64,000 nucleotides of DNA, from assembly GCF_014356525.2 (NCBI RefSeq), contig NC_052510.1, forward strand, positions 51,179,119 to 51,243,118. Direction: 5' to 3'. Every line of letters starts with the position of its first letter. Position 1 is the stretch's first letter. This stretch comes from Nilaparvata lugens. Lineage: Eukaryota > Arthropoda > Insecta > Hemiptera > Delphacidae. The notes beneath the pieces were generated by a model. It was not told where the DNA came from. It saw only the letters and a program-made list of their open reading frames with translations, and searched no databases. Below, piece after piece: positions 38,601 through 50,400 of this stretch. The translations under genes and the position numbers were made by a program.

Positions 38601-41368
38601 TCTGTTCATCTTACTTCCTTTAATAAAAAGTTAAAAGCTGATCAGTGAAAATTGAGCTTTCAAAGAGGGGTAGAAAATTGATAAAGTTGTCAATCAAACT
38701 TCGATACCTCCTCTAATTAGCGAAACGTTCTCGGTTCTCTGTTCTCGGATCCGTTCTCTGTTCTTCGTTTTTCTATGAATAAATATTTCACAAAAAAATG
38801 GTATATCTCATCAATATGCAGATTCTGAGAAATGGTGGGAGCTGATAAATTTGAAAAAATTCACATTTTACAGTAACTCAATTTTATATTGTGGGGCTCC
38901 TCATCGTTCCAAGTAAGTAATATAAAGTATCCATTACACTCTTTTGTATTTTACTGTAGGTTCTGGCTGTCAATCAATCACATACTAAATACGCTTAAAT
39001 GAGGGAATGTGATAAGAGATAACTCTCCATGCAGCATGCATTATGTACTTTCATTCATGTTGCTTGATTTCCTATCCTTTCAAACAAGTAGTTGCTCATT
39101 AAAGTCGCAAAAGTGAGATTTAATCTTGAATTCTATTCATCAAAAATAAATTGCCTTTTCCAAATAATATGTTTCATAACACTGATAACTTACACACACT
39201 AGGTACAAGAATTAATGTATATGGTATGATTTCGTGCCTTAAGTATTCGATTTGGAGAGGTTAGTATTTTGTAGTGAGATACCTGCAAGTACCTGACGAC
39301 CTTACAGGCGAGGTTCCCAGCATGCCAGGCTATTGTCATCCTCACTATGATGTCTGTCAAAACCTGAATCAGTCCCACAGCTAAATCTGAAATCAAACAA
39401 AATTAACATCCAATTAAATATTTTTCATCCCCATAAAAAAGTTCATTTATCAAAAATGTTAATTGTTGTGCTTCTCTTAGTATTTTTCTCTTCATGCATT
39501 GAATTATAGTGGAATGAGTTCTGCCGCCAATTTTATGATTATCATGGATTGTCTTGAACTGAAAACGTTGGGAATCTACATCACTATTTCGATAACTTTT
39601 GGTTAATCTCCTAGCCTCCTCGTGGCAGAAGTTTTGCGGCTAACGTTGGTGAGTCAATTAGTTTTTAAATTGTGGGAGAATGCATTGTCATCGGGTTCTG
39701 ACCTGTCCTGGAAGTTTCAAATCTCCAGCTAGTCAGGAAGTGGTATAAGTACAAAACTTATAATATATCACAGACAGACAGACAAGAACAAAAGTAGGTT
39801 CATAGAAATGTTCAAAATAAAATGAATGTTGATATTGTTCGTTTTTTCATGAAATATTGATCGAATTACTACTTTTATCACTGATAAGAGTTTTTGTATA
39901 GAATTTCACTCTCAGTATTTTTTTTTCTTCATCGTAATATAAAATTTTAATTTCATCGATTTTATGGATAAATCACCTCATCAGCCAGAGAAATTGATTA
40001 TTTGAGAGATAATCCTTTTTTCACAATAGGGTTTCCTAACACGAGATAGCGAAACAAGTTGCGGGCAAGAAAATAGAATAGAGTTATGTTATTCTTCAAT
40101 GTTGTTCTCCATCACGAACTGTTCATTATTAAATAACTTTTTGCTATTTAAAAGAACCACTAGCAGTTATATTTGACTGCTAGTCGTTCTTTTCAATAGC
40201 AAAAATCTGGTGTGGTACACTCACACAACTTTCCTTGCTCATTGAACTATAAGCCTCATTATCAAACGAGAATAATTTAGGGGAATAACATAATGACGAT
40301 TGACGGCAACATATTTGCAACTACGATCAGACTACTGTATACGGGTATGTGTATATACAATTGTTTTCAGAGTACTTTTTCCTTTATGTAAATTGGTAAA
40401 TTCGATGATTTTTTTTAAATTCGTCAAAACAGCTGTTCTACAGATGAAATATCTTGACTATGACTGTGTTCTTTTTATAAACTGCTCTACCTACCGTATC
40501 CACGGTATATGGAAGAAGAAAAAGTCAAAACCGTGTACCTACCTATCTCATGCACGAGAAGGAGGTTACAAAGTCCATTTCTCAAGGATTGGGTGGACCC
40601 CCCATTAGTACCCCAGGAAAAAGACTCATGTCAGTTGATAGAGCTAATAAATAACTATACAGGGTATGGATTTGAAAAATATCGTTAGAGCCGTTTTTGA
40701 GAAAATCGTGAAAAACATGGTTTTTTAGTACGGTAACTGTCATTTTTCTAAAGAATATTACGGAGCTCCTGCAATTTTCTCAGAAATGAGACTCATGTCA
40801 GTTGATAGGGCTTATAAATAGCTATCCATGGTAAAAATTTAAAGAAACTCGTTAGAGCCGTTTTCGATAAAACCGTGAAAAACATGGCTTTTTAGTCATT
40901 ATCCGCCATTTTTCTCAAGAATATTACGGAGCTCCTGGAATTTTCCCAGAAATGAGACTCATGCCAGTTGATAGGGCTTATGAATAGGTGTGAATTTGGT
41001 ATGAATTTGAAGAAAATCTTTGGAGCCGTTTTCGAGAAAACCGTGAAAAACATGGTTTTTTAGTCATTATCCGCCATTTTTCTCAAGAATATTACGGAGC
41101 TCCTGAAATTTTCCCTGAAATGTGACTTAAGCCAGTTGATAGGGCTTATAAATAGCTATCCATGATATAGATTTGAAGAAAATCGTTAGAGCCATTTTCG
41201 AGAAAAATGTGAAAAACATGGTTTTTTAGTAACTATCCGCCATTTTTTCCGCCATCTTGAATTGAATTTTATTGAATTTCTTATTGTCGGGTCCTCATGG
41301 TATAAGGACCTTAAGTTTAAAATTTCAAGTCGATCGGTTAATTAGGAATGGAGTTATCGTGTTCACAG

Positions 41369-41416
<48 letters not shown>

Positions 41417-44400
41417 ACATACACATACACACACACACACACATACACACACACAGACCAATACCCAAAAATCATGTTTTTGGACTCAGAGGACCTTGAA
41501 ACGTATAGAAAACTTGAAATTGGGGTACCTTAATTCTTTTTGGAAAGCAATACTTTCCTTACCTATGGTAGTAGGGCAAGGAAAGTAAAAAAGTGAGTTA
41601 TATAATCTCTGCCGAAATTCTTATACATGTTCATCAGTACATTTTTCTAGTCCAAGTTTTAGTCTAGAAGTTAATCTACTGTGATATCCTAGTTGAAATA
41701 GGAATAAGATATTCAAGAGCAAGTTAATTGAAGAACGTAGATTGGAAAAAGTCAATTCCTCCGACTTTTCCATCTCATAATCTTCCGTTAGAAAATTCCT
41801 CCTTCCCTCGTTACTCGTTTCAAAGGGTGCATTCTGCAATTTGTAGCTTAGTCTTGCTTGTTTGAATAAACTGAGATTACTGCGGAAGCTCAGACCAGTG
41901 AGCTTATTGTGAGAGACTAATGCATTTTCCGGTTTTCTCTATACATTCTATCTTCACCAAAGAATTGTCTGCAACATCTTCCCTTGATTTCAATTTTGTA
42001 TAAGAGCTAGATTGAAATCAGATTCGAGATGAGCTTTGTCTCACAACACTGTCACATAAGGATTCAGATATATTCAAAGACTCTGTATATACGTGATTGA
42101 AGGTCAATGAGGAGATAACAACTTTATTTGAATTATTTTATCAATCAAGGTGAAGAATAATGAAGTTCACATCAGCGATCGTTAGAGATCTTCATATTTT
42201 GGAAAATGATAAATCGTTTGAACTGTCCAATCCCATACTATTAAACGAGCAACTAAACATATAAACTTCTGTTTATATGTTTAGATGTTTATATGTTTGT
42301 ATTTCACCGGATCTCGAAAACGGCTCTAACGATTCTCACGAAATTCAGAACATAGTAGGCTTATAATATAAAGATTCGATTGCACTAGGTCTCATTCCTG
42401 GGAAATTTGCTGAAGGACATTAGAAGGATAATTATTATTCATCCTTGGAAAAACAGCTGATAATAATTATTTCGTCGTCTGTTGGTGATAGAAGTGAGTG
42501 AGCGAGTTCATGTGTGTGGGACTGTGTCAAAACTATCACTCAGCTGTTGAACTTTTGTAATCATTCGATCAGGTACTTAGTGCCGGTTGCGAAAAAGCCA
42601 GGTTATTTTCAATCCTGATTAATTCCAGTAGATCCATCTTTTTGAAATGGTCTTCTCTGATTTGGTTCACGTGAAGTTAATCAGGATTGAAATTTAACCG
42701 GCTTTTGTGCAATTGGGCCTTTGTGAGGGAAATTTTTGCAGTCCTCTGGGAATTAATCTCAATTTACTGTGATTAGATAGAACATTCCTATATAAATGTT
42801 ATGAATGCTATAATTTCTTCTTTTGTAATAAATTTTTCATGCTTTTGTAGTCCAGAGCGAAGCTCGATCCCCGATATTCAACTATGAACTAGAAGGAGTG
42901 CATTATTTGCCATGCGTTTTCCCATTGTACTAGAGCTTTGTTTGTAGTACAATGTATCACGTGAAAGACAAAAAAATTATTAATGAACCATAATGTAAGC
43001 AATGATGCAATGAGAATTTTATCATAAGGCCCTTCTATTTGTCCATGTAGCACTTGTATAATAATTATTATGAAGAATTCTAGTTCGAGAAGAATGAGAT
43101 AAAGTTAATTCAATGTTCTTCAAACATTGGTTGAAAATAAGGTAAGAGTAAGAATTGGAAAATTTGGTTAGAATTAAATTGGAATGACCCAGTATATGCT
43201 GCTACCTATGGGCCGAGTTCGTAAACGGCTTCCTCTTGAGTCGTTGGCCAATCAGGAGAGAGATTGGGCGGACATAGAGGTGGCCTATTCATATGACCTA
43301 GCTTGTGATTGGTCCTTTGCTTTCGTCCTCACAACTTGTATTCCCGAGTTACAACACTCAGCGATTACTGCTACCTACTGGCAGAATTCGAAAATTGCTA
43401 CCTTCTGGAACGGTGATAAAAACTATTAAATCTCTTCCAAGTATTGTTGTAGATTGAATCTTATTATTACAAATGAGAAAAGTATTCAATTAGCATTATA
43501 CTCAGTTCTAGTATTATTCCGTCAAATCTCTATATTGCAGTGTCAATAGATATATTTTTCAAGAGTGAGGTCCACGTTATAATAGCAGCTGATTAAAATT
43601 GGTGTTGGTATCTTGTCTATCATAATATGACAAGGATATCCCAATAACAGCTGTGATACTATAATAGAAGTAGCGGTCTTTGTAGTCTATAACATCATAG
43701 AGAAACAATAGCGTAAGTAGATATCCCATGGTATAGAGAATTTATGTCGCAGCTTTTACTGTTATCTCAAGCCGATTACTGTCGACTATTGTCAATTTTC
43801 ACTGCTTTGTTAGGGTGAGAGTGTATGAACGGCACAATTTGAGAGACTACTAGCGTCACACATCTGCATAGGAAAGAGCTACGTGAACTATCGGTTTGGG
43901 ATAACAGTAAAAGTTGCGACATAAACGCCCTATACCATGGGATAACTACTTATGCTATCGTTTCTCTATGATAACATCAACCTATATAAAACCTATGAGT
44001 AACATATATAAAATTGTTTTGCAAATTGTACAGGAGCAGATTGAAAAGGTTTGAAGAATATATTGATTGAGATACTCTGAGAATAAAGAGTCATCATGAT
44101 TGTGATAAATAAAGATATCATATGGCATTAGATATGGGCTTGACAGCTAGAAATCTTAGAAATACAAATTCTTCAATAAATTACATCAAAATGTATTTCA
44201 TTCAATATTCAATTCGTTCATTTTCACTTGGCATACAATACAATCATGTACATAATTTATTATATTCGATATTCAACGAAATGAGAATCACATTTTTACA
44301 AAAACAGTAAAAAGAACATATTGATTGAGTGGAATTCCCCACTGTGATCAAAATTACAAAAAATCAGATTCAGATAACAGTATAAATGAATTTAGCATTT

Positions 44401-47400
44401 CGAAATATTAATGTATAAAATTATTCCCAAATTCATTTACTCTTCCAAGGTGTAAGGTGAGTGAATTAGCCTCTCAGCTCCAATCCAGCAGCCTATGCTG
44501 AAGAGCCATTTCATCAACGAGCTTTTAAACATCACATTGCTGCTGCTCATTAATCAGTCCTCAAAATAGGTAGCTTTCAGGATTGGTATTTGGATCTAGG
44601 ATTGGTAGCTATCCTACATTATGTATTTTATAAATTTATGATTTATATAATTGAATATATTATGTCGAAATGTGTATGCTGACAATGCAGAAATTCTTTA
44701 CATGTTGTAATTAATATTGTGAACGAATGAAAATGCAAATAAATAATTTGAATTTGATGATGTATGATGAGTGTTAACATCTTTGTTCCTACGAAATAAG
44801 TACATGATTTGTAATTTTGGAGAATTGCTCATTCCAAAGTCTCAGAATGTGACATTTCCTAAGCTCTCACAAATAGACATTCTTATGATTTCTCTAGAAA
44901 CACATTCATCAATGAAAAATCAAGTAAACCTTCTGGCCTACAAAATGTGTAACAGCACATTTTACCGTTGATAAAGTTGTTCTAGGACATCTATAAGCTT
45001 ACGTTGATATAGGAGAATGGTGTATCAAAAAGTGAATTTTCTTCCATTTTTGTGCATCTTCGTACTTTTGGGTTATACGACCTTTATCATGTACATTTCA
45101 GGAGTAACAGATGCTTCTGTCACAAGTGTAATCTCTGTGAAACAATACCGTCTATAGTAGAGGAGGAGTCAAGAGTCCTTTCACCAGTTCTGACCATCAA
45201 TTTACAGGTCAACAAATTTAGATCTAGAATCGATAATAATCTACACAGACCGTGACACTGCGGTGGCTTCCCCAACAATATTGGTGCAGACATGCGTCAA
45301 ATTAACTCCACTTCTCCATACACCCCTTATCTCTTTGATAATGGTAAACAAACCCATACTAGAGAGTAGAATATGCTCTAGCTGGTTACATTTGAATATC
45401 ATCACAGAAGCATCTATCTCTGTTTACAATATCAATAGAGAGAGTTGTTTCTTACACGGTTCATATCTCTCAGTAGACTGATAAGAGCAGCTTTTGGCAA
45501 GGTTCATTGATTAATTATTGATATTCAAAAATAAATATTATGGAATAGTTTTACACGTGTTTAAGATCAAAGACTATTGAAACCAATGTACCTAAAACCC
45601 AATGTATTCTAGGTACATTGATTTGAACTATTTAAACTTCCTACAAATTTCCAAGTTGGGGACTTACTTACTTACTCCTCAGCTCTACAGGTCTTTGCAA
45701 CCCTTGGCCTCCCTCACATAGCCTCTCCATCTGTCACGATCCTCGGCCTGCCCCCTCCAGTTACGAACTCCAAGCGTTCTCAGATCTCGTTCCACATCAT
45801 CCGTCCATCTATTTCTCGGTCGACCTTTTCTTCTTCTTTTATATATCCTGTCCTTCCATATACATTTCACTACTCTTTCATCTCCCATTCTCACCATATG
45901 TCCCATCCATCTTATTCTGCCAGCTTTAATAAACCGCACAATGTCTTCATTGTTTAAGAACTGCTCTATTTCCAAATTTTTTCTTCCTCTCCAAAGACCA
46001 TTCTCAAAAACAGGACCCATGATTCTTCTCACTACCTTCCTTTCAAAAACTCTCAATCTTTGCACATCTCCAGCTGTAAGCACCCATGTTTCCGAACCGT
46101 AACTCACCACAGGCCTCACCAATGCTTTGTATAATTGTAATTTTGTAGCTCTAGATATCAATCGAGATTTGAACAACTTGATATTAGCATAGTATGCCCT
46201 GTTTCCCTCCATGATCCTGCTGTTAATCTCTGCTGAGACTTTCCCACTACTTGTCACAAGTGTTCCCAGATAGACAAATTCTTCCACCTGTTGAAATGTG
46301 TAGGGTCCAATTTTCATGTCTCTAGCAACTCTCCTACCTAGGCCTACTGCTGGTGACACTCTCAGATACTTTGTCTTGGCCTCATTTATCTCCAATCCCA
46401 TTGGTTCACTATTGATTGCCAGTGATGTGAAGGCTTCTCTCAAGGCTGGTACTGTTCTAGCTACTATGACCAGATCGTCTGCATATCCACACACTTGCCA
46501 TAGTCTATTTACTATGGTGCTTCCATGCGTGATACCTTTTACTGCTTCATGGAGAGCCAAATTAAACAATAATGCAGACAACGCATCTCCTTGCCTTACA
46601 CCGTACTTTACAGGGAAACGCCTCCCAACAGTCTTGCCTATTCTTACTCTGGAGAAGGTCTCATTTAGGGTAGCAGCCACTAGCCTTATTAATTTTGAAG
46701 GTAAGTTATTCTTATCCAGTGCTTCAAGTAGCTTTCTCCTGTATAAACTGTCGAACGCTCTCTTGTAGTCTACAAACAGCATGTGGAGACTTATATCGTG
46801 CTCTATACACTTTTCCATTGCCTGTCTCAATGTGAAGATCTGGTCCACTGTGCTCCTGCCTTTTCTAAATCCTCCTTGGTAGTCACCAAGCACTGCCTCT
46901 GCAAAAGGAGTGAGCCGTTGAAGTAGGATATTTGTGAAGGCTTTATAAGCAATGCTAAGCAAAGAGATTCCTCTATAATTTTCACAAACCATTTTATCCC
47001 CTTTTTTAAAGATTGGGCAGATCATGCTTGTCTTCCAATCATCGGGCATTTTCTCATCTCTCCATACCATCAAAATTAATTCATACAGCTCCTTTTTCAA
47101 TCTATCTCCTCCACTCTTTATCATCTCACTGAGAATGCCATCCTCACCAGGAGCTTTATTGTTCTTTAGAGCTGCTATTGCTCTCTCTAGTTCTTGAATG
47201 GTAGGTTCTGCAGTTTCTTCATCTTCCCTGTCAACATTGTGTGGCATTTCAAAACGACGGCTTGGCTGTCCATCTTCTTCTCTCTCATTCAACACCTCCT
47301 CGAAATGCTCGGTCCACCTATTAAAGACCATCTCATTACTAACCACATGCCCATTTTTGTCTTTACAGCCGTTCAACCTTGCCTGGAACCCTTTTCTGAA

Positions 47401-50400
47401 CCAGTTCACTTCTTTGTACAATTTTTTACTCTGGTTGATTTCACTCAATGTTTGTAGGTGTAGAATCTTTTGCTTGATTGCTTCTCTCTTTTTCGACCTT
47501 AGAATTGATTTTGCTCTCCTTCTTAATAAATTGTAGTTTGCTCTAGCTTCTCTTGTATCTCTTTGCAACATCTTATTTCTAGCATCGTTGCTTCTTCACA
47601 CTCCCTATCGAACCATTCCTGATTTCTTGCCATTTTTTCTACCCCTATGGTCTCTTTGGCAGATCTCTCTAAAATTCTCTGTATCCTCTTCCACTGAACA
47701 TTCACATCCGCTTCTTCCATTTCGCTCTGTCCAAACTTCCTATCTATATCATTTTGAAATATCTGTCTCTCTCTATCCATCCTCAACTTACTGACATCCC
47801 ACTTGCACCTTTTCACCCCATTCTCCTTGCGTATATTGGCCAGTCTAAATCGTATTACAGCTCTAACCATGAAGTGGTCAGAGTCGCAGTTTGGTCCTCT
47901 CATTGTACGCACATCCAATACACCCGAGGCATGCCTTGCAGATACCAAAACATGATCAATCTGATTCACAATTTTGGTGCCTGGTGCTTTCCATGTTCCC
48001 AGGTGTATCCTTTTATGAGGAAAGCAGGTACTCCTGATAATCAATCTGTTGCTCTCTGCAAACTGCGCAACTAGAAACCCATTACTATTGGATTCTTTAT
48101 GGAGTGAATATTTTCCAGCCACTGACCTAAGGGCACTTTCTCTCCCTACTTGAGCATTCAGATCCCCCAAGACCAGTACCATATCGTGTTGGCTAATCCG
48201 TTCTAATTTACTTGTTAACATGTCGTAGAATTGGAAGGAATGATTGTTGCTGAAGTGTTGGACTACATTCTGAGTAACTATAAAGTATAATTGAGATAAT
48301 TCAATTGTTCCAGATTCGAAATATTTGAATAGATTCGAAGATTTATGAATGAAAGTATCAAGCCCAATCAATTGAACTTGGAATAAGAAAAGTATTTGCT
48401 ACTAGAAATAATTAGCATAGTAATCAACTTATAGTGATACCGAAAAATTATTACTATTTCCATAGAGCGGACAAAATTCATTGAATCAACTCCAATCTAC
48501 CGGACGTCCAACTATGTTCAACAGGTCTTCCACCAATCTCAAACGACTAGCTTCGTCTAGCACATGCCCTTCAATCCTATTGGTCGATAGCAAATCAACA
48601 ACGTCATATACTCCATTTTGTAGTAGTGAGTTAGCAATTCCAACCAACCAAAAGTGACAGACTGTATTTGCGAGATTAGCGAATGCGGTTCAAGTAAGTG
48701 ATAAAAGTGATAACAATAAAAGCATGTTGAAGAATTAAGTCTTAATATTGATAGTAAAACTACCTACTCTGTGACTGATAGCTTGGGTGAATGGGACAGT
48801 GAGGGTATTATATTTGTGTCAGAATAGTAGATGTTGTTCAAGTAATTTGATAAAAAAAAATCAAGTAGAGTTAACAAAATTAATTACTACCATGGGATGC
48901 AGTGAAAAAATAACATTGAGTAGAGGTATTAGCAATGTTGGACCTATAAACATATATAACCTGATAAATAATAGTAATTGTTCAAGTAGACTAAGTAATA
49001 TCACTAGACTAAGAGGCGAAAAAAGTAGATAGGCTAATCCTTCCTCTCAGTTAACACTAGCAAATACGATTATTTTTTGAACTGAATTATATCAACTAGA
49101 AAAAAACACTCTTAACTAACTCATCTCAATTTGAGTATGGAAATAAGAGTTTATTGTTAAATTCACTTTATCTATAGAATGAAGTGAATGAAACCCATCT
49201 AATTTTACCTGTAGAGTGATGTATCAATATAAAAATCACAGTCAGTGGAAGTAGGCTGGTGCAGAGTGTAAGAGATATTGAAAAATTCACAATAAATCGC
49301 ACAATGATTCAAATTCAACAGAAAATTTTGAGGTTTTATGATCTGAAGCCGAATAGCTATTCAATCCGAACAATTCACCAGTAAATCTCGCTCAATGTGC
49401 TGCCATAAAATTGAAATTGCACTGTGTATCATATTTGTCGCTATCTATTAGGCCACTGCTACTTCATGGCAATAGTTAATAGCCATTACAATGAGATACA
49501 TATGCGGTATACTTCATCCTATTCCCTATTAGGTAAAATGTAATCGAAACGATGTTTGCATATGGGATCTTGATTGACGGCATGGTTCTTATGGAATTGC
49601 TTCAGATAATGGTCAGACCCTCACTGTATTTCTAAAGCTATTCGCGTGTGTAGGACTAGGAATAATAGAGAATCTAATATTGGTTATTTGATTGCTCTAT
49701 ATTTTATTGCTTTATATTGCTCTGCGTGGCAGCTTTACAGATTCAGTTAAGACCTCACTGTTCATCGATAGAGGAAGAGTAATATCATGATTGCTCTGAA
49801 TGATCATGATGTACATCGATAATAATAATAATATCGAGTGACCTGGCTGGCTCAGGTCTGGTGTCAGAGTTTTCAGTTCGCAACTGATCAATTTCAGGGC
49901 CTCTGACATGACCTAACGACTGCTTTTTAGGCAGCCGGGACCGACGACTTAACGTGTCAATCCGAAACACGGAAGTGGCCCGAGATAAATATCTTGTCCG
50001 GGCCGGGATTTGAACCCGGGCCTCTGAATCATAAAGCCAGCATCTGATCCACTCGACTACGGCCACTCCTATGTACATCGCTGATTTACTAGCTTATTTA
50101 AGTTTGGAGAATTGTTGTATTGGTGACCAGAAAAAATCAACCCAACCAAAGACGCGAATATTTGACAAGAGAAAAATTTTTATCATTCTTTGATCAGCAT
50201 TGATCACACTATTTCACTATTATCTATAATTTTCAATGCAGAATAACTCAAATGAAATCAAATTCTCCATTTGCCGAGATACCTTTCAATTTTCAAAACA
50301 AACCTAACTCGCTTAGAGATTTTTTTATGTATTTCAACTTCCTTTCTTCATTTTTCAAGAGAAAAATTGAGATTTTTTTTGTATTTTGAATGATAATATT

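Larger units (their letters stand above)
39387..45660 (-). other. CCAPR intron 2, left part (repeat-rich)
   Basis: This is the left portion of an 11.4-kb intron (39387-50757). It contains a palindrome (40138-40205), a tandem array with CA tract (40623-41590), two MITEs (42590-42720 and 43696-43970) and a segment at 42215-42425 whose phrase GGATCTCGAAAACGGCTCTA I recognise as dispersed planthopper repeat material. The remainder is AT-rich without structure, apart from a small palindrome near 45580-45620 (CAATGTACCTA and TAGGTACATTG). Confidence 0.6.
45661..48245 (-). mobile_element. RTE-type LINE, 5' truncated
   Basis: A non-LTR retrotransposon on the minus strand retains the C-terminal half of an apurinic-like endonuclease and a full reverse transcriptase. 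It ends soon after the stop codon in repeated TAAG units (45661-45676), the short simple-repeat tail typical of RTE elements. The 5' end is lost within the endonuclease domain at about 48245. A 1-bp deletion at about 47586 splits the single frame. It lies in intron 2 of CCAPR in the same orientation as the gene. No clear target duplication was found. Confidence 0.88.

Noticed and set aside
40623..41264. CRISPR-like array
   Set aside because: The repeat units are about 167 bp and contiguous with no unique spacers, and the host is a eukaryote; it is a tandem repeat.
41272..41533. Thr/His-repeat proteins in two frames
   Set aside because: They are translations of the CA microsatellite.
46316..48074. 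Several + strand open frames of 68-150 codons
   Set aside because: All are antisense shadows of the LINE endonuclease and reverse transcriptase.
49985..50070. A functional tRNA gene on the minus strand
   Set aside because: The A and B boxes are there, but the sequence continues into a SINE body with a repeat tail and is bounded by 10-bp target duplications, so it is the tRNA-derived head of a SINE.
49712..50078. Two open frames (65 and 97 codons) on the minus strand
   Set aside because: They read across the SINE and its flanks in two frames and have no protein features.
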